A stretch of 64,000 nt of DNA from Gordius sp. MW1 (GCA_964036665.1 OZ038533.1:7214413-7278412); one strand, 5' to 3'; counted from the first letter of the stretch, positions 1 to 12,410 are shown. Numbers and translations are program-made. Notes: generated from the letters alone by a model not told the origin.

Positions 1-184
1 CCGCGAATGATTGGTAGGTCTGAGAATAGGTTTTTAACTATACTTGAAATTTCTAATTCATAAGACGGTCAAGTTATTTAGCTTTATACGTTTTGACATT
101 TACTAAAATGTCACTCAAACGCCACCTCATGACGTATACTGCGTATCTATCGTATGAATTCTTCCGCATATTCCATTGATTCCT

Positions 185-1500
185 CATAGAACACCATTTT
201 TATTCTTCATAGAACAACATTTTTATTCTTCAATTGTATTTTATTCTTTATAGAACAACATTTTTATTCTTCATAGAAGTAAATTCCAGTATTCATGTGC
301 ATATATATATTTTTGTAGAACATTTTTATTCTTCATAGAACAACATTTTTAGTCTTCAATTGCATTTTATTCTTCATACAACAACATTTTAATTCTTCAT
401 AGAACAACATTTTTATTCTTCATAGAAGTAAATTCCAGTATTCATGTGCATATATATATTTTTGTAGAACATTTTTATTCTTCATAGAACAACATTTTTA
501 TTCTTCATACAACAGCATTTTAATTCTTCATAGAACAACATTTTTATTCTTCATAGAAGTAAATTCCAGTATTCATGTGCATATATATATTTTGTAGTAA
601 ATTTTTTAATTATATCTTTATTTTTTAATTCCATTTTATTCTTCATATAATAACATTTTTATTCTTCATAGAAGTAAATTCCAGTATTCATGTGCTTATA
701 TATGAATACTGTAGTAAATTTTTTAATTATACCTTTACTTTTTAATTCCATTTTATTCTTCATAGAACAACATTTTTATTCTTCATAGAAGTAAATTTCA
801 GTATTCATGTGCATATATATATTTTTTAATTCCATTTTATTCTTCATAGAACATTTTTATTTTTCATAGAAGTAAATTCCAGTATTCATGTGCATATATA
901 TATTTTTGTAGTAAATTTTTTAATTATACCTTTACTTTTTAATTCCATTTTATTCTTCATACAACAACATTTTTATTCTTCATAAGTAGATTCCAGTATT
1001 CATGTGCATTAAATATTTTTGTAGTAAATTTTTTAATTATATCTTTACTTTTTAATTCCATTTTATTCTTCATAGAACAACATTTTTATTCTTTATAGAA
1101 GTAAATTCCAGTATACATGTGCTTATATATATTTTTGGTAAATTTTTTAATTATACCTTTACTTTTTAATTCCATTTTATTCTTCATAGAACAACGTTGC
1201 TATTCTTCATAGAACAACATTTTTATTCTTCATAGAAGTAAATTTCAGTATTCATGTGCTTATATATATTTTTGTAGTAAATTTTTTAATTATATCTTTA
1301 TTTTTTAATTTTATTTTATTCTTCATAGAACAACATTTTTATTCTTCATAGAAGTAAATTCCTGTATTCATGTGCTTATATATTTTTTTGTAATAAATTT
1401 TTTAATTATATCTTTACTTTTTAATTGCATTTTATTCTTCTTATTCATGTGCTTATATAAATTTTTGTAGTAAATTTTTTAATTATATCTTTTTTTAAAG
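185..1500. repeat. AT-rich minisatellite with compound units
   Basis: Variable-length tandem repeats are built from three phrases: TTTATTCTTCATAGAACAAC, AGTAAATTCCAGTATTCATG, and a block reading TAGTAAATTTTTTAATTATA. Units are reshuffled rather than strictly periodic, and copies differ by point changes and by how many times the first phrase is repeated. The array lies inside the Helitron, between its 5' region and the ORF at 1576. Internal tandem repeats are common in Helitrons, so the array was probably carried by the element. Confidence 0.85.
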
Positions 1501-1575
1501 TAAATGCCATCTAAATTCATTGTTTGCATGATTTAAAAGAGATTTTTTTTCAACATACCCTATTTATAGGTAACA

Positions 1576-2330
1576 ATGCCAGCTAAACGCAAAAGGAACA
1601 ATTTAGGTCGTCAAACAAAAAATAATGCAGCAAGGGAAAAAAGGAGTTCTCAAAGAACAGACAAACAAATCCTACAAAACAATGCAGATAAGCGTCTGAA
1701 GATGGCCCAAATACGCAAATCACAATCGCAAGAGGCACAAGATGAACGAAATCAACAAAGACGATTAGAAAAACAAGCCCGCCGAGTTGTAAGTAACACA
1801 CATAGAGAAAATGACCTACAACGTCTACAAGTACATCGAGCATTTAAATCGGCTTCATTCCTTCGACTAGCATTCCAGTATGAGCCTGATGTTGAATATT
1901 ACGCCCATTCCAAAGTGGTCATTGGTACTATGGACAAGGTATGTCCTCATTGTCTTGCACTTAAATATAAAAATGAGTCGGCCGGGATGTGTTGCGCATC
2001 AAGAAAAGTTCGCTTAACGGAGATTGAAACACCACCTGAACCATTGCACGGTTTACTTATCGGTACGGATCCTGATTCTAACCTATTTCTGAAGTCAATT
2101 CGGACATTCAATTCATGCTTCCAAATGAGATCATTCGGAGCAACAGAAATAGTTCAAAATAATCCTGCAAAAGGTCAACAATTTAATTCAACGTTTAAAA
2201 TAAAAGGTCAGGTTTTTCACAAAGTGGGTTCATTGCTGCCGATGCCAAACGATTCTTATAAATATTTACAAATTTACTTTATGGGTGGTGACGACTCCGA
2301 ACGCGCCCTCGCTAATCGCGTGGATTAAAC
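1576..2330 (+). CDS. Helitron protein, N-terminal part (truncated)
   Basis: A 250-residue ORF with a true ATG. Residues 1-75 are basic and rich in K, R, Q and N, as in the N-terminal tails of Helitron helicases. It continues with VCPHCLALKYKNES (about residues 121-134, a CxxC plus downstream cysteines CC) and ends with the family hallmark FKIKGQVFHKVGSLLP, then YLQIYFMGG. This is the Helitron-like N-terminal domain that precedes the HUH Rep nuclease. It stops at about the point where the neighbouring sequence switches to minus-strand Helitron code, so the protein is truncated by the inversion and lacks Rep and helicase on this strand. It is unlikely to be active alone. Confidence 0.8.
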
Positions 2331-3650
2331 CAGGACATGTATTAACTGGTCTGCCTTGCTTGCGGGGCATCCATTTTTTCGATTGAGTCCACATAAAATA
2401 GCGGGGTACTTTAGATTCGAGTATTGTTCGCACGAAGGCACCAAAATCATCGGCACGATTACACAATTCAAAAAAAGCGGTGAGTGTAGTTTTTGGTGGA
2501 TTAATAGCACGATCAAGCGCGGTGAAAAAAACACGCTGGCCGTTTTCTAGATGGACAGCTAAATGGATAACTGCTGGATCCCGTTCATGAAGAGGGAATG
2601 CTTATGTAGCGGCCAATTTGGTAGTTAGTTATTTCATCATTGTTATTCAATGGAAGAGCATTCACATTAGTATTATCAATTCTAAATACAGCCATATCAC
2701 TTCCTTTATTAACATACTTGCATATATATTTGATGCTCTTCACCGAACTGCAGAACTCAACATTAATATGAGCATTGAATGTTTTGCACAACAAAGGTGA
2801 ATATGGTACAACCCAACGATTGTCAATGTCAATGGCTACGTTATTGATAGTTTTAGTAAATATTTGTCCGCCATTATCGGTACTTCTTCGACGATATAAA
2901 GGATAACCGTCGACATCCGTATCATTAATGAAATTTTTAGGAAAACACTTTCCATCTAACATGCAAGGCGATGAACGATTCAAATATCCACATGGGCCAT
3001 GAATCATGTTTGTAGTGACAATATCAAACAATAATTGATCAGTAGACGATTAGGAATTTCTGCAGAAATTAAATTATCAATGTCTTCAGGACGTATTTTG
3101 TCGACGAACCATATCAAAATGTGAGCATGAGGTCATCCTCGCTTTTGCCATTCAACCGAATACATCCAGCAACGTGCATGGCCAAATATATGTAATTTTG
3201 TAATGAAATTAATGAAAGACTTTAATTTTTGTTTAAACACCCGTGCCGTAATGTTATGACGATGTATGGCATTTTGTCCTGGTAATAACAATGATGTAAT
3301 CTCCTGCCATTTTGGATTACATGTAAACGTGATAAAAAACACGGTCGTCCGTATTCGCGTACGTACGCCATAGCATCCTGTATGTATTCTTGCATGTGAC
3401 GTGGACTCCCTACGTACGATGACGGTAGAATAATAGAGTTACCAATGTCAGCAGTGTCGGCGTTGTTGGCGATAGCGTTTCGTAAGTGAATGTATTCTTC
3501 CGCACACAGTTTTTTTGGTTATATCTTAAATATCTTCACGTTCACATACATGTCGACCATGAATTGTTGGCAAAGCTCACTACATCGTAGTATGACGTTG
3601 TCTTGACCGCTTCTAATCATCAAACGTTATGCATAAAAAGCATTATGTGC
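2270..3650 (-). pseudogene. Helitron Rep (HUH endonuclease) region, broken
   Basis: The minus-strand translation, read from 3650 down, gives an RLMIRSGQDN block, then CAEEYIHLRNAI, ILPSSYVGSPRHMQEY, FFITFTCNPKWQEI, and the HUH motif PHAHILIW near 3125. Further on come MIHGPCG, KYICKYVNKGSD and, down to about 2290, HLENGQRVFFT and KVPRYFMW. This is the Rep nickase that starts rolling-circle transposition. Lesions are visible: an in-frame TGA directly before PHAHILIW (normally Leu in the family), and frameshifts near 3340 and 3030. The strand is opposite to the N-terminal ORF at 1576, with which it converges. It is inactive. Confidence 0.85.
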
Positions 3651-3654
3651 CCAA

Positions 3655-3900
3655 ATCTAAGCCACAAAGACATCGTTTGACCTTGAGCCTTATTTATTGT
3701 CATTGCGAATGCCAATCTAATTAAAAATTGAAAACGTTTGAATTGAATTGGCACATCTGTGGGATGCATTTTCACCTCGGAACTTTCCATCCAAAATGGT
3801 GACTTGGAGAAGATTCATGCATTTTTTAAGCCGTGGTGGGTTTAAATTACGAAGCAAAATTACCGGAGATCCCACCTTCATTTGTCAATCAAAAGCAACC
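3655..3900 (-). pseudogene. Pif1-like Helitron helicase C-terminal fragment
   Basis: The minus-strand frame reads PIQFKRFQFLIRLAFA then MTINKAQGQ near 3670-3700, a conserved motif of the superfamily 1 (Pif1/RecD) helicase at the C-terminus of Helitron proteins. In an intact element this lies downstream of Rep. Here it lies immediately upstream of the Rep segment on the same strand, so two pieces were joined in the wrong order, or two copies are nested. Stops occur on both sides. Confidence 0.7.
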
Positions 3901-4178
3901 TCATGACGTTTTATAGACCAACATTGTCACAACGCTCCATTCTTATTTCATTTATAACCACATACCCACCCATACATACACTTATAGTATTTTCTAGAAA
4001 TATAAATAAATAAAATTTAATTTAAAATATATTTGTTAATAAAATAAAGTATAAAGCATGATATAAATAAATAATTAGTGGTAGGCCATCATTGTCACAA
4101 CGCTCCATTTCTATTTTAATCATAATCACATACCGACACACAGTATTTTCTAGAAATAATGTATATAGCAAAACAACG

Positions 4179-4195
4179 TTTGCCGGGTCAGCTAG
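4179..4195 (+). repeat. Helitron 3' terminus
   Basis: TTTGCCGGGTCAGCTAG followed by T. The same end, ...TTTGCCGGGTTCAGCTAG|T, occurs on the minus strand at 42963-42980, where it is the exact boundary of an insertion into a coding sequence, and a third copy is at 54693-54709. The CTAG end with insertion before T fits the Helitron rule (CTRR, A^T target). Confidence 0.75.
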
Positions 4196-4689
4196 TATGT
4201 TTATAAAATGTTTTTAATTGTCTTCAAAAAATATGATAAACATTGTATTTTAAAAAAATTTGAACACTTTCAAACCCCCCAAAATTTTGTTGAAATCTAA
4301 ATGCCTTGCCCTATTTTTCGTCCCAATGCCATATACCTAAAGAATAAATTAAAACAACTATGATTTTTTAGTAAAAGAATGTTTAAAATATCTAAAAATT
4401 TGATTTTGCAAATATATGCTTAGAGCCCTGCGCCCAAAGCCCGATCGGGTTTAGGGCCGGGCTCGGGCGGAATTTGATACAATAATCGGGCTCGGGTCGG
4501 TCCTGATGAGGCGGCTTGAATTGAACTAAAGCAAATTAATCTTTATAAAATATGATTTAGATTAACTTAACTCGATATTAAATAATTATCTTCGCACAGC
4601 GTTCATAATATGACTTCCAAACTTAAGCTTTTTCCCCCTGTCTATAATAATATCACTGACCTGAATTGCAAATTGTACCCTAGTATTAA

Positions 4690-5861
4690 TTGCTATGCAA
4701 TTTATGGGCTCGTTTTTTGTTGTGCGTTGTCCGTCCGTCCGTCCACCAAGTTATTTGCCCCATACTTCTGACCTGGAGTTTCGAGTTCAAGCCCAGGAGA
4801 GAACGAAATTTTTTATTTTTTTTAAATTAAATTAATATTTTGATCTTGTTATTACCATTGATAATATGACTTTGACCGTCCGCTGGCTCCTGACCAATGA
4901 AAAAATGACCATTGGCCAAATAAATCGAAATTTTTTTTTCGTTTTTGAATTGCTTAACATTTATAATTACCCTATGCCCTTCCCTACAAGGGCCTATGCT
5001 CTACTGATATGGGTCCCTGTGCCCCTACAAAAGCCTATGCCTCTACTGATGTGGGTTCGAATCCCGGCGAACGTTCTGAATTGCTTGTTCGAATTCCGGA
5101 GAAGGCAAAATTTTTATTTTTTTTAAAATTAAATTTATATTTTGTTCTTGTTTATACCATTGATAATATGACTTTTTGACCGTGTTCTGGCTACTGACCA
5201 TTGAAAAAAATTACCATTGGCCAAATTGTGAATCGAATTTTTTTTTCGTTTTTGAATTAGAATATTAGGTTAACATTGATAATTACCCTATGCCCTCCCC
5301 TACAAGGGCCTATGCCTCTACTGATATGGGTACCTGTGCCCCTCCAAAAGCCTATGCCTCTATATGTGGGTTCAAATCCCGGAGAGGGCAAATTTTTTTT
5401 TTAAATTAAATTAATATTTTGTTCTTGTTAATAACATTGATAATGTGACTTTTTGGACGTCCGCTGGCTACTGACCAATAAAAAAATGACCATTGGCCAA
5501 ATTATAAATCGAAATTTTTTTTCTTGTTTTTTGAATAGGTTAACATTGATAATTACCCTAAGCCCTCCCCTGCAAGGGCGTATGCCTCTACTGATATGGG
5601 TCCTTGTGCCCCTTCAAAGGCTTATGCCTCTACTGATGTGGGTTCGAATCCCGGGAGGGCAAATTTTTTTAAATTAAATGGAAAATTTGTATAAATAATT
5701 AATCATTTTGCATTTAATACCCCCCTATAAGCATTCTCGCCCCTTCCCACCTTTTTCGCCCATAAATTGCATAGCAAATATGCTACGTTTATACGGAGTA
5801 TAGATGAGTTTCGTTCCCCCTTCCCTTCCCCCATCCCCCTTCCCACGAGGGCCGAAGGCCC
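4690..5861 (+). mobile_element. HINE/DINE-like (Helentron-derived) element, copy 1
   Basis: The left subterminal repeat TTGCTATGCAATTTATGGGC (4690-4709) is matched by its exact inverse at 5758-5777. Beyond the right copy comes a pyrimidine-rich stretch and then a 5-bp GC hairpin GGGCCGAAGGCCC (5849-5861), followed by GAGTTCTT. Between the subterminal repeats are tandem units. Subterminal inverted repeats, a central tandem array and a 3' stem-loop are the architecture of Drosophila DINE-1 and Helentron-associated elements. No protein is encoded. The class assignment is an inference from structure. Other copies are at 23621-25147, 51957-52320, 54930-57261 and 59745-59812. Confidence 0.6.
4976..5660 (+). 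repeat. tRNA-like modules in HINE tandem array (three copies)
   Basis: Three units at about 4976-5106, 5292-5389 and 5572-5660 begin GCCCTCC (copy 1 GCCCTTC) and end near GGTTCGAATCCCGG...AGGGC. The first and last seven bases can pair like an acceptor stem, and the GGTTCGAATCC motif is a perfect tRNA B box/T-loop in copies 1 and 3 (copy 2 has GGTTCAAATCC). The region between holds two or more repeats of CCTATGCCTCTACTGAT, not a normal D or anticodon arm. This is a tRNA-like relic, not a functional tRNA. Confidence 0.55.
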
Positions 5862-6299
5862 GAGTTCTTAAATAGATTCACATTTAAAGTTACATTTTTA
5901 GTTTAAAAGTATTAATAGATTGTAACGAGTAAAAATGGATCTTTTACAATTTTAAATTGCGAGTAATAACAATCTAATGCATTTTATATTTAGATGGTGA
6001 AATAATATTCTAAAATTAATTTTAAAAAATTTTATTAAAAAATCGGGCCGGTGTCAGGTTATCATATTCAAGTATGATCAGATTCAAGTGTCAATCTGAC
6101 TTTGATTGACGTATGTCGTGATTGACAGCCATTTTTAAATTTGTAAACAAAAGAAATTAAAATTAATGACATATATAAATATATATTGATAGCTATTTTT
6201 TATTTGCTCATTTATAATATGTTTTTTGATTTGATAAAGATCATTGAAATTATATTTTGAGACCTAGTTTTATAATATGTAATTTCCATTGATAGCTAT

Positions 6300-6650
6300 T
6301 GCTTAAGTTTAGCACAGTAATATATTTTATTTAATTTAAATAAATATCATTTATTACATCAAAATGGTTATGAGGTGCTATATAATCATTTATATCTGAA
6401 CACATATTGGGACACCAATACCTAACTAAACATATTTACTTTGATTAGAAATGTGATGTTTATTTTAAAGTTATGACTTAATTATTGCTTAAGTTTATAT
6501 AAAAAATACAGTAATATAATACAATGGATATATAAATTTTATTTAAATAATTATCATTACATCAAAATCATTAATATCTGAACACATATTGGGCCACCAA
6601 TACCTAAATGAACATATTTACAATGATTAGAAATATGATGCACTTTTCAG
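6300..6650. repeat. Tandem duplication, about 185 bp
   Basis: Two diverged copies (about 6300-6475 and 6486-6650) share GCTTAAGTTTA, a run reading ATATCTGAACACATATTGGG, then CCACCAATACCTAA and GATTAGAAATATGATG. There are no open frames. They lie within the hAT element at 4421-7245. Confidence 0.75.
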
Positions 6651-7253
6651 ATATTTTGTTCCTAATTTTATTAATCCCCACGTGACTTTCCAGATTTCCT
6701 TGATAGAGTTTGTTGGGCCTTCGTGATAACTCTTCATTACTATTTATTCTCCTCTCCATGTCTCATAACCCTCACATATTTCCAGAAAAATGGTATACAT
6801 TTTGTAAACACAAGCATATCACACTTTAATATCTAAAACTTTATATAAAACATGTTTATATTACTTACTTAACAACTTATTATAGTCCTACCAAATTCCA
6901 AATCGGAAAATGGCACTACTTCAAAATGGTTAGAGTTGTTTGTAGGTTTATTAGCTTGAAAATGGTAACAATCTCGTAACGAGTGTTTTCTACGCGTTCA
7001 ATTGTGCTGTATAAAGTTCATAACCAATGGCGATGTGGCGAATCACGTGATCTTGTTTACTTTTACGCTTGTAGCCAATTAGTGCGTTCTATTACGCACT
7101 TGAATCTGACAATACTTGAATCTGATAACCCTACATCGGGCTCGGGTTGGGCCAAAAATAAAAATGTCTTTCGGGCCTGGCTCGGGCAAAATAAAATTTT
7201 AGAAGTCGGGCTCGGGCCGAAAAAATTTCATTTTGCAGGGCTCTCTATATGCT

Positions 7254-10200
7254 CACACAAAAATAAAATATAGATATTTAAAAAGTGGTCATATGTTCTT
7301 AGTGCAAACAAAATAGTGCATGGGACATGAAATGAATTTAAAGCAATTCTATTATTCTTTATATCTTACTATATTGGACAAAAAAGATATTCGTTTTTCC
7401 ATAAATTTAAAAAGGTTACCTCTTTAATTTTTAATAAAATTGTTTCCATTATCTAAGGGCATACTTAGATTATATTTAAATTAGTTTTTTGATCAATTTG
7501 TGTACTTATGCTTCCATATATTATTATTATTTCTAGTGATTTAGAAAATTATATTAAAAAAGAATCTTGGATTGATTGTGGCCATATTTAAAAATGTTTT
7601 AATATGTAATATTTGACTAATAGTGCAAATAGCATATCTTTTTTATAACCCCTCCCCCTCCTTTTTGTATATTTAGGAAATAAATTATTTCATACCACTA
7701 ATTTAATTATTTTATCTGGGCCAATCCTTTATCATTAAAATTACCATCCTTTTCTGTGTATTATATTTATTATTATAGATACAATCATCCTAACTTGTAA
7801 TCACATATCCATCTATGTGATGATCTATTAGATTATTAAGTTATAATATTTGATGTATAATTGTTGAACAAATTAAACCCCCTCCAAACTTCTGAACTTG
7901 ATGATTTTAAGCAATAATAGTATCATAATTCATGTTAACAGCTGATAAAAAAGAGATGTTTTATTCCACTACGTCAGCTTTATACTTCCGTTTTACAGGC
8001 ATTTGTGAATCAGAAACCGAGATCAACAATCATTTTTTAACATTAATTGAATTATATAAACGTAAGCTAAAAACAGCAATTTTTTTTAAATTGAAAAAAA
8101 ACTTATGTGAGGGCATTCGTGGGGTACCCAAAAAAGCTTTTATAATTTAAAAAATTTTGGCCCAAAACCTATGAAAATTTCACCTAACCTAGTTCATGAT
8201 AAAATATTAGGCTACTGAAAAGCCCAGATCCATTAGTCTAAAATTGCGTTTAATATTTTAATTTATAATTTGCGTTGGGTATGAGGTACCCCGCGAAGGG
8301 TCTCGCGGGAACTGCATTTTCCTGAGAGAAGTAAATCCAAATTTCTATTTAATAAACCTCACGAAATCACTTAAACTAAGCCACCTCAAACTCCCTCTCG
8401 CCCCTTAAATTTTATATTTTTTAATTTAAGATATATTGCCCTTAAATTTCAATAAACCTATAAAAATGAATTCTAATTTATTTAATTTATTTTAACGTTA
8501 TACCCTAAGTGTTTTTAAAGCACTTTTAATTAAAATATCATTTTAGAGCGGCGTTTTAATTTAGATATTTGCATGAATACTCAGGGCGTGATAACAACTA
8601 TCAAAATATCTCACCCCTTAATTATTATCATTAGCAATATAGAGCACACAAAGTCAAAATTGTGGGTTTGCACCGTAACCACAAGAGTACTTAAAGTAAA
8701 AATATACTAGCACTGCTTGTATGGGTATTTTAGGCACACCATCATAGCGCTAGCACACAGTAACGCCACTTTTGTGAGGTTTGTAAGACTTATAATATAG
8801 AATTTATGGTGGATGAATTTATTATATGAGTTAAGCAAGCGAGATTTTTTATTCTGGCGCTCGATGCTCTTACAAAACGATTCTTCAAATGACTAGCTAG
8901 TCTTACAGAGTTTGTTACTTAGGATGAATCTGACATCGGATATTTTGCTAAAGTTTATGTGGAGTCAAAGGCCCGCCAAACTTATAAGATATTATTTTTT
9001 TTGAGCGATCTTGAAATCACCTCAAAACCGCCTCAGGACCTTTAAAGTAAATAATGTTAACTAGCTCCTATTTAGAGATGTAAATCCGGGTCATTAAAAG
9101 CTCCTAGCCTGAAAAAGCTTTAAATACCATGATGCCTGTTTCGTCCTTCTCCATTACAGGGTCGCACGTGCAATGGCAGCTAGAAAAGGTGTTTCAAGGC
9201 GGGCAGGCACTTGACTAAGATTGGGGTTCAATGACTCTTAAAATTCAAAATAGGAAATTGTGACGATAACAATTTTCTCTAAGAACTTATCTTTTGTCTT
9301 CCTTAATTAATGTCTCCTCGACTATTTGTTCTTTGTAAAATTTGTAATTATTAGATATTAACATATATGTCCCATAAATACATTTACGAACCAAATTTAT
9401 TACAGAAACAATTACACACATTTTATTAAACGCAGTTTTACGCCTATTGGCCCAAGAAGCATTTAAAGCTTAGATTGCACTTACTAAGCTCGGGTATGCA
9501 CTAAATTTATAATTTCACATTTGTTTTGCGATTCAAAGATCACCCCAATAGACCTTTAACTCGTTCAGAATTTTTATTGTAATAATTCAATCCGTTCTTA
9601 TTTACGGCTGTGAATTTTAATCATTGACAACTACATGCCTAAAAATTTTTCAAGTAAACATAAAGAATGATTTGCAGGTTTTGAATGCTTAAGCAAGAAA
9701 AAACATAAATAATTAACATTATTTGGTGTATAATAAATTTACAAAAAATAATTTGTAAACAAATTGAAACCGGTGCGTTAATTATACAATTAATAAAACG
9801 AATGAAAAAGATATAAGATGGATGCGATGTTTGCCCTCTTGAGAGCACTTTGATTTAAGGCATTGGCCTTATGGTGTCAAACATATCTAAATTAGTTTGC
9901 CAGGCAGTGGAAGAGAGGCCTGGCTTGTTCATTTACGAGTATATTGCAATTTAGACAAATAAATGGCTTCGAAAATTTCACCTTTAGTCTGAGAGCTATC
10001 AAGTACAAAAGTTAGGAGTCGCCCAGCATCATCACCCCGGTGAGACAGCTTGGGTAGACTTCTAGCTATTCGTGAGTTAAGCTATCAAACAAAAGCGACC
10101 TTAAATAAGAACTCTGGCTGGCATCGCTACTCGAAATTAGATAGTTAACGGAGCGCAACACAAGTCCGCCATCCCAATCTATTTGTCGGCAAGTTTGTGA

Positions 10201-10940
10201 CAAAGGTGTTCATGCATTGGTATTGAATTTTTAAATAGCTAAGCTACGGGTAAAAGCGGGTCTTCTCTATGGTTCGTATATTCTCTTTTTTATGTCTATT
10301 TCACTTTCTCCTTTTTATGTCTATTTTACTAGCTACCATCTCTCACTGTATATTTAACTATCGGCACTCGCCATCTTCCTCTGCATATTTAATTATCGGC
10401 GGCTAGTGATTTGTGCTGGTGTATTGTGTGATAGATGATAGTGGCTGACGAAACATCATGACGGCTAGAAAAGGAACATCTGCGCAATACCATTATACAA
10501 AACTATTGTTATTGTTCTCCCCCCTCAATCCGATTATACTAAACCAGTTTTACGAGTATTATTGTACGTAAAATATAATCATAACTGTTTCCATCCAACT
10601 GTACGTAAAATATAATCATAACTGTTTTCCACCCAACTGTACGTAAAATATAATAATAACTTTTTCCTCCCAGCTGTACCTAAAAATATTATTATCACGG
10701 TTCTCATTCAAATTAGTAAGTATTTGTACAAATATAATCCGTTTAGTGGCATTTACCTCGAAGTCTTTAAATCAATAATAACTTTGATGTCACACTCTAA
10801 CCGGATACAACTTAACTTTATTAATACTTTTAACATGTGATTTGTATTGCAATCGATTCATTGAATATTTGAATAAATTATAATGATAAATGTTGTTTTA
10901 TAAAATAGCGAAAAATTTAACTGATTATCCTTAAATTTAA
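7254..10940. other. AT-rich DNA without recognisable genes
   Basis: No frame gives a family motif and short ORFs (for example 7932-8150) look random. A GC-richer patch GGTACCCCGCGAAGG near 8288 and paired words such as GGGGTACCC at 8129 hint at small old repeats, but no boundary could be set. Confidence 0.5.
10555..10715. repeat. Tandem repeat, about 38-bp unit, four copies
   Basis: Units starting TGTACGTAAAATATAATCAT and ending with a pyrimidine-rich CCATCCAAC or CCACCCAAC segment repeat about four times, with increasing divergence to the right. Confidence 0.8.
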
Positions 10941-10943
10941 TAA

Positions 10944-11165
10944 AGATCTCCACGGGCAGGCCCGGCCCGCGGGCGGCCACTGACGGGCCTGAAATGCGTA
11001 AAAAATAGGGGCGGGCTCGGGCGGGTTAGAAGTTTTCAAAACGGGTACGGACGAGTCCGACGTGCTTAAAAAATACGGGCATGCTCGGAGGGGCCTAGCA
11101 GTTTGTAAAACGAGTACGGACGGGCCGACCTTCTAAAAATGGCCTGTTACAGATCTCTCCATATA
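10944..11165. mobile_element. hAT-like element ends (GGCCCGG-rich)
   Basis: The left end AGATCTCCACGGGCAGGCCC and the right end CGGCCTGTTACAGATCTCT are roughly inverted. Between them the phrases GGGCGGGCTCGGGCGGG and ACGGGTACGGACG are reiterated. This matches the style of other TAGAGATCTG-type hAT ends in the window. No target duplication was recognised and there is no coding sequence. Confidence 0.45.
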
Positions 11166-11559
11166 GTATAAATAAAAAAACTAGTCCCTAAGAAGTTGCA
11201 TTATTACGACAATTTTATTCACCAATCTTGTTCAATAAAGCTCGGCTTGGCCCGATGGGATTTTTAGCAGGGCTTGTACAAACATTTAAATAATAGGGTT
11301 TGGCCGGGCCTGATGAGCCATTGACTATCTATGTAAAACGTATTTTTCAACAATATGGTTCTTCTAAATCTGTAAATATTTTTATTTTTACTTTCCCATC
11401 TTTCTTGGTAAGTGTTGATAAGAAATTATTTAAAGGTAAATTACTATGCAGACTGCCCTCTCTTATAGCGAAATCCCACGATTATGTTTTTTTAAATATA
11501 TCAACACTTGGCTGAAAATAGATCCCTAAAAGCATTATGGTGATATAAGGCGACGAGGA

Positions 11560-12410
11560 ATTTTAATGTCATACAAAACAAAATCCTTTTTTCTTACCAG
11601 TCATCGCTGGTGCCCCGTCTGTTGTAATTGACGATAACTTTGTACAGGTAATTTTACATCTGTTATATACTTTTTAAAAGTAGAAAATATCTTCTCCTCT
11701 AGTGCTTCCCTTTAATGGCAGAACTTTAAGGAATTCTTCTTTTGTCGTAAAATCAGAAAATACCATCTTAACGCAAATTGCTAATTGTGATATATTTGTC
11801 ACGTCTGTCGATTCATCCATCTATAGGGAAAATAAAATACAATTTTCTATATCATTTGCTAATTCTGCCTCCATATTCTCCGCAATTACTTCAATTCTTC
11901 TAGTAATAGTTCGTGCTGATAATTGCAACGTGTTTATAACTGAAACTATTTCCTTTTTATTTTTAAATTCTTCAAAGAGTGAATCAGCAGCTTCTAACAT
12001 GGCTTCTTTCACTAATTCTCCATCTGTAAATGGGTTTTTATTCTTAGCTAGCAAATGCGATATTTTATATGACGCGACGTTGCTGCTTTATGTTGTTGCA
12101 GTGGGTTTAAAAAACTTTGCTGGTTAGTTTTTAAAGATTTTAAAGAAACAATTTTTTTCTACTAATTTCAGAGTTCATTGGATAGTCACTATCAAAATTT
12201 GTATGAACGGTGTTAAAATGTCGTTCAATACTTTTCTTGGGAATCGCAACACTATATTATTACACAACACACAAATACACTTCCATTTGTAATCAACGAA
12301 ACAATATAGATGTTCCCATTCATCGTTAATATGTTCCTTTTCTTTTACATTTATCCGTGAAGGGTTTTGAAAGAAAAGAATTATTTCGGATTATTTGGTA
12401 GTTTTAAATG
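11560..12410 (-). pseudogene. hAT transposase, ZBED/Buster-like, decayed
   Basis: The minus-strand code from about 12350 down gives a BED-like part (WKCICVLCNN), then HFNTVHTNFDSDYP in a neighbouring frame. The ORF 12054-11821 follows with LLAKNKNPFTDGELVKEAML and LSARTITRRIEVIAENME, then SIDESTDVTNISQLA (catalytic Asp block) and ITTDGAPAMTGKKKG near 11600. The order and wording match the ZBED5/FAM200-like branch of hAT transposases. Frameshifts separate the blocks and the C-terminal dimerisation domain is missing. The right TIR at 12530-12581 is the likely 5' end of this element. Confidence 0.8.

Larger units (their letters stand above)
1..4195 (+). mobile_element. Helitron, left end outside window, internally inverted
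   Basis: Composite rolling-circle transposon remnant. Positions 82-165 (GTTTTGACATTT, then CAAACGCCACCTCATGACG) match the 5'-proximal region of the complete non-autonomous Helitron at 42963-44454. This is followed by a minisatellite, a plus-strand Helitron N-terminal ORF, a minus-strand Rep/helicase segment, and a plus-strand 3' end TTTGCCGGGTCAGCTAG at 4179-4195 followed by T. That order implies an internal inversion and scrambling of roughly 2330-3900. The 5' TC end lies left of the window. It could instead be two or more Helitron copies inserted into each other. Confidence 0.7.
4421..7245. mobile_element. Non-autonomous hAT element with nested insertions
   Basis: The left end is TAGAGCCCTGCGCCC and the right end GCAGGGCTCTC (inverted), flanked by the 8-bp duplication TATATGCT at 4413-4420 and 7246-7253. 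Subterminal DNA is a reiteration of CGGGCTCGGGC on both sides (4440-4500 and 7135-7215). An 8-bp duplication and a TAGAG-type end are hAT features. No transposase code is visible. The HINE-like repeat at 4690-5861 and a tandem duplication at 6300-6650 lie inside, so this hAT predates them. Confidence 0.8.

Noticed and set aside
1583..1843. Minus-strand ORF opposite the Helitron N-terminal ORF
   Set aside because: A shadow of the basic plus-strand code; no motif.
5640..5660. A functional tRNA gene
   Set aside because: A good T-loop and partial acceptor pairing exist, but there is no D arm or anticodon arm; the centre is made of repeated words.
11702..12127. Plus-strand 141-codon ORF
   Set aside because: The minus strand of the same segment carries recognisable hAT transposase code, so this is its antisense.
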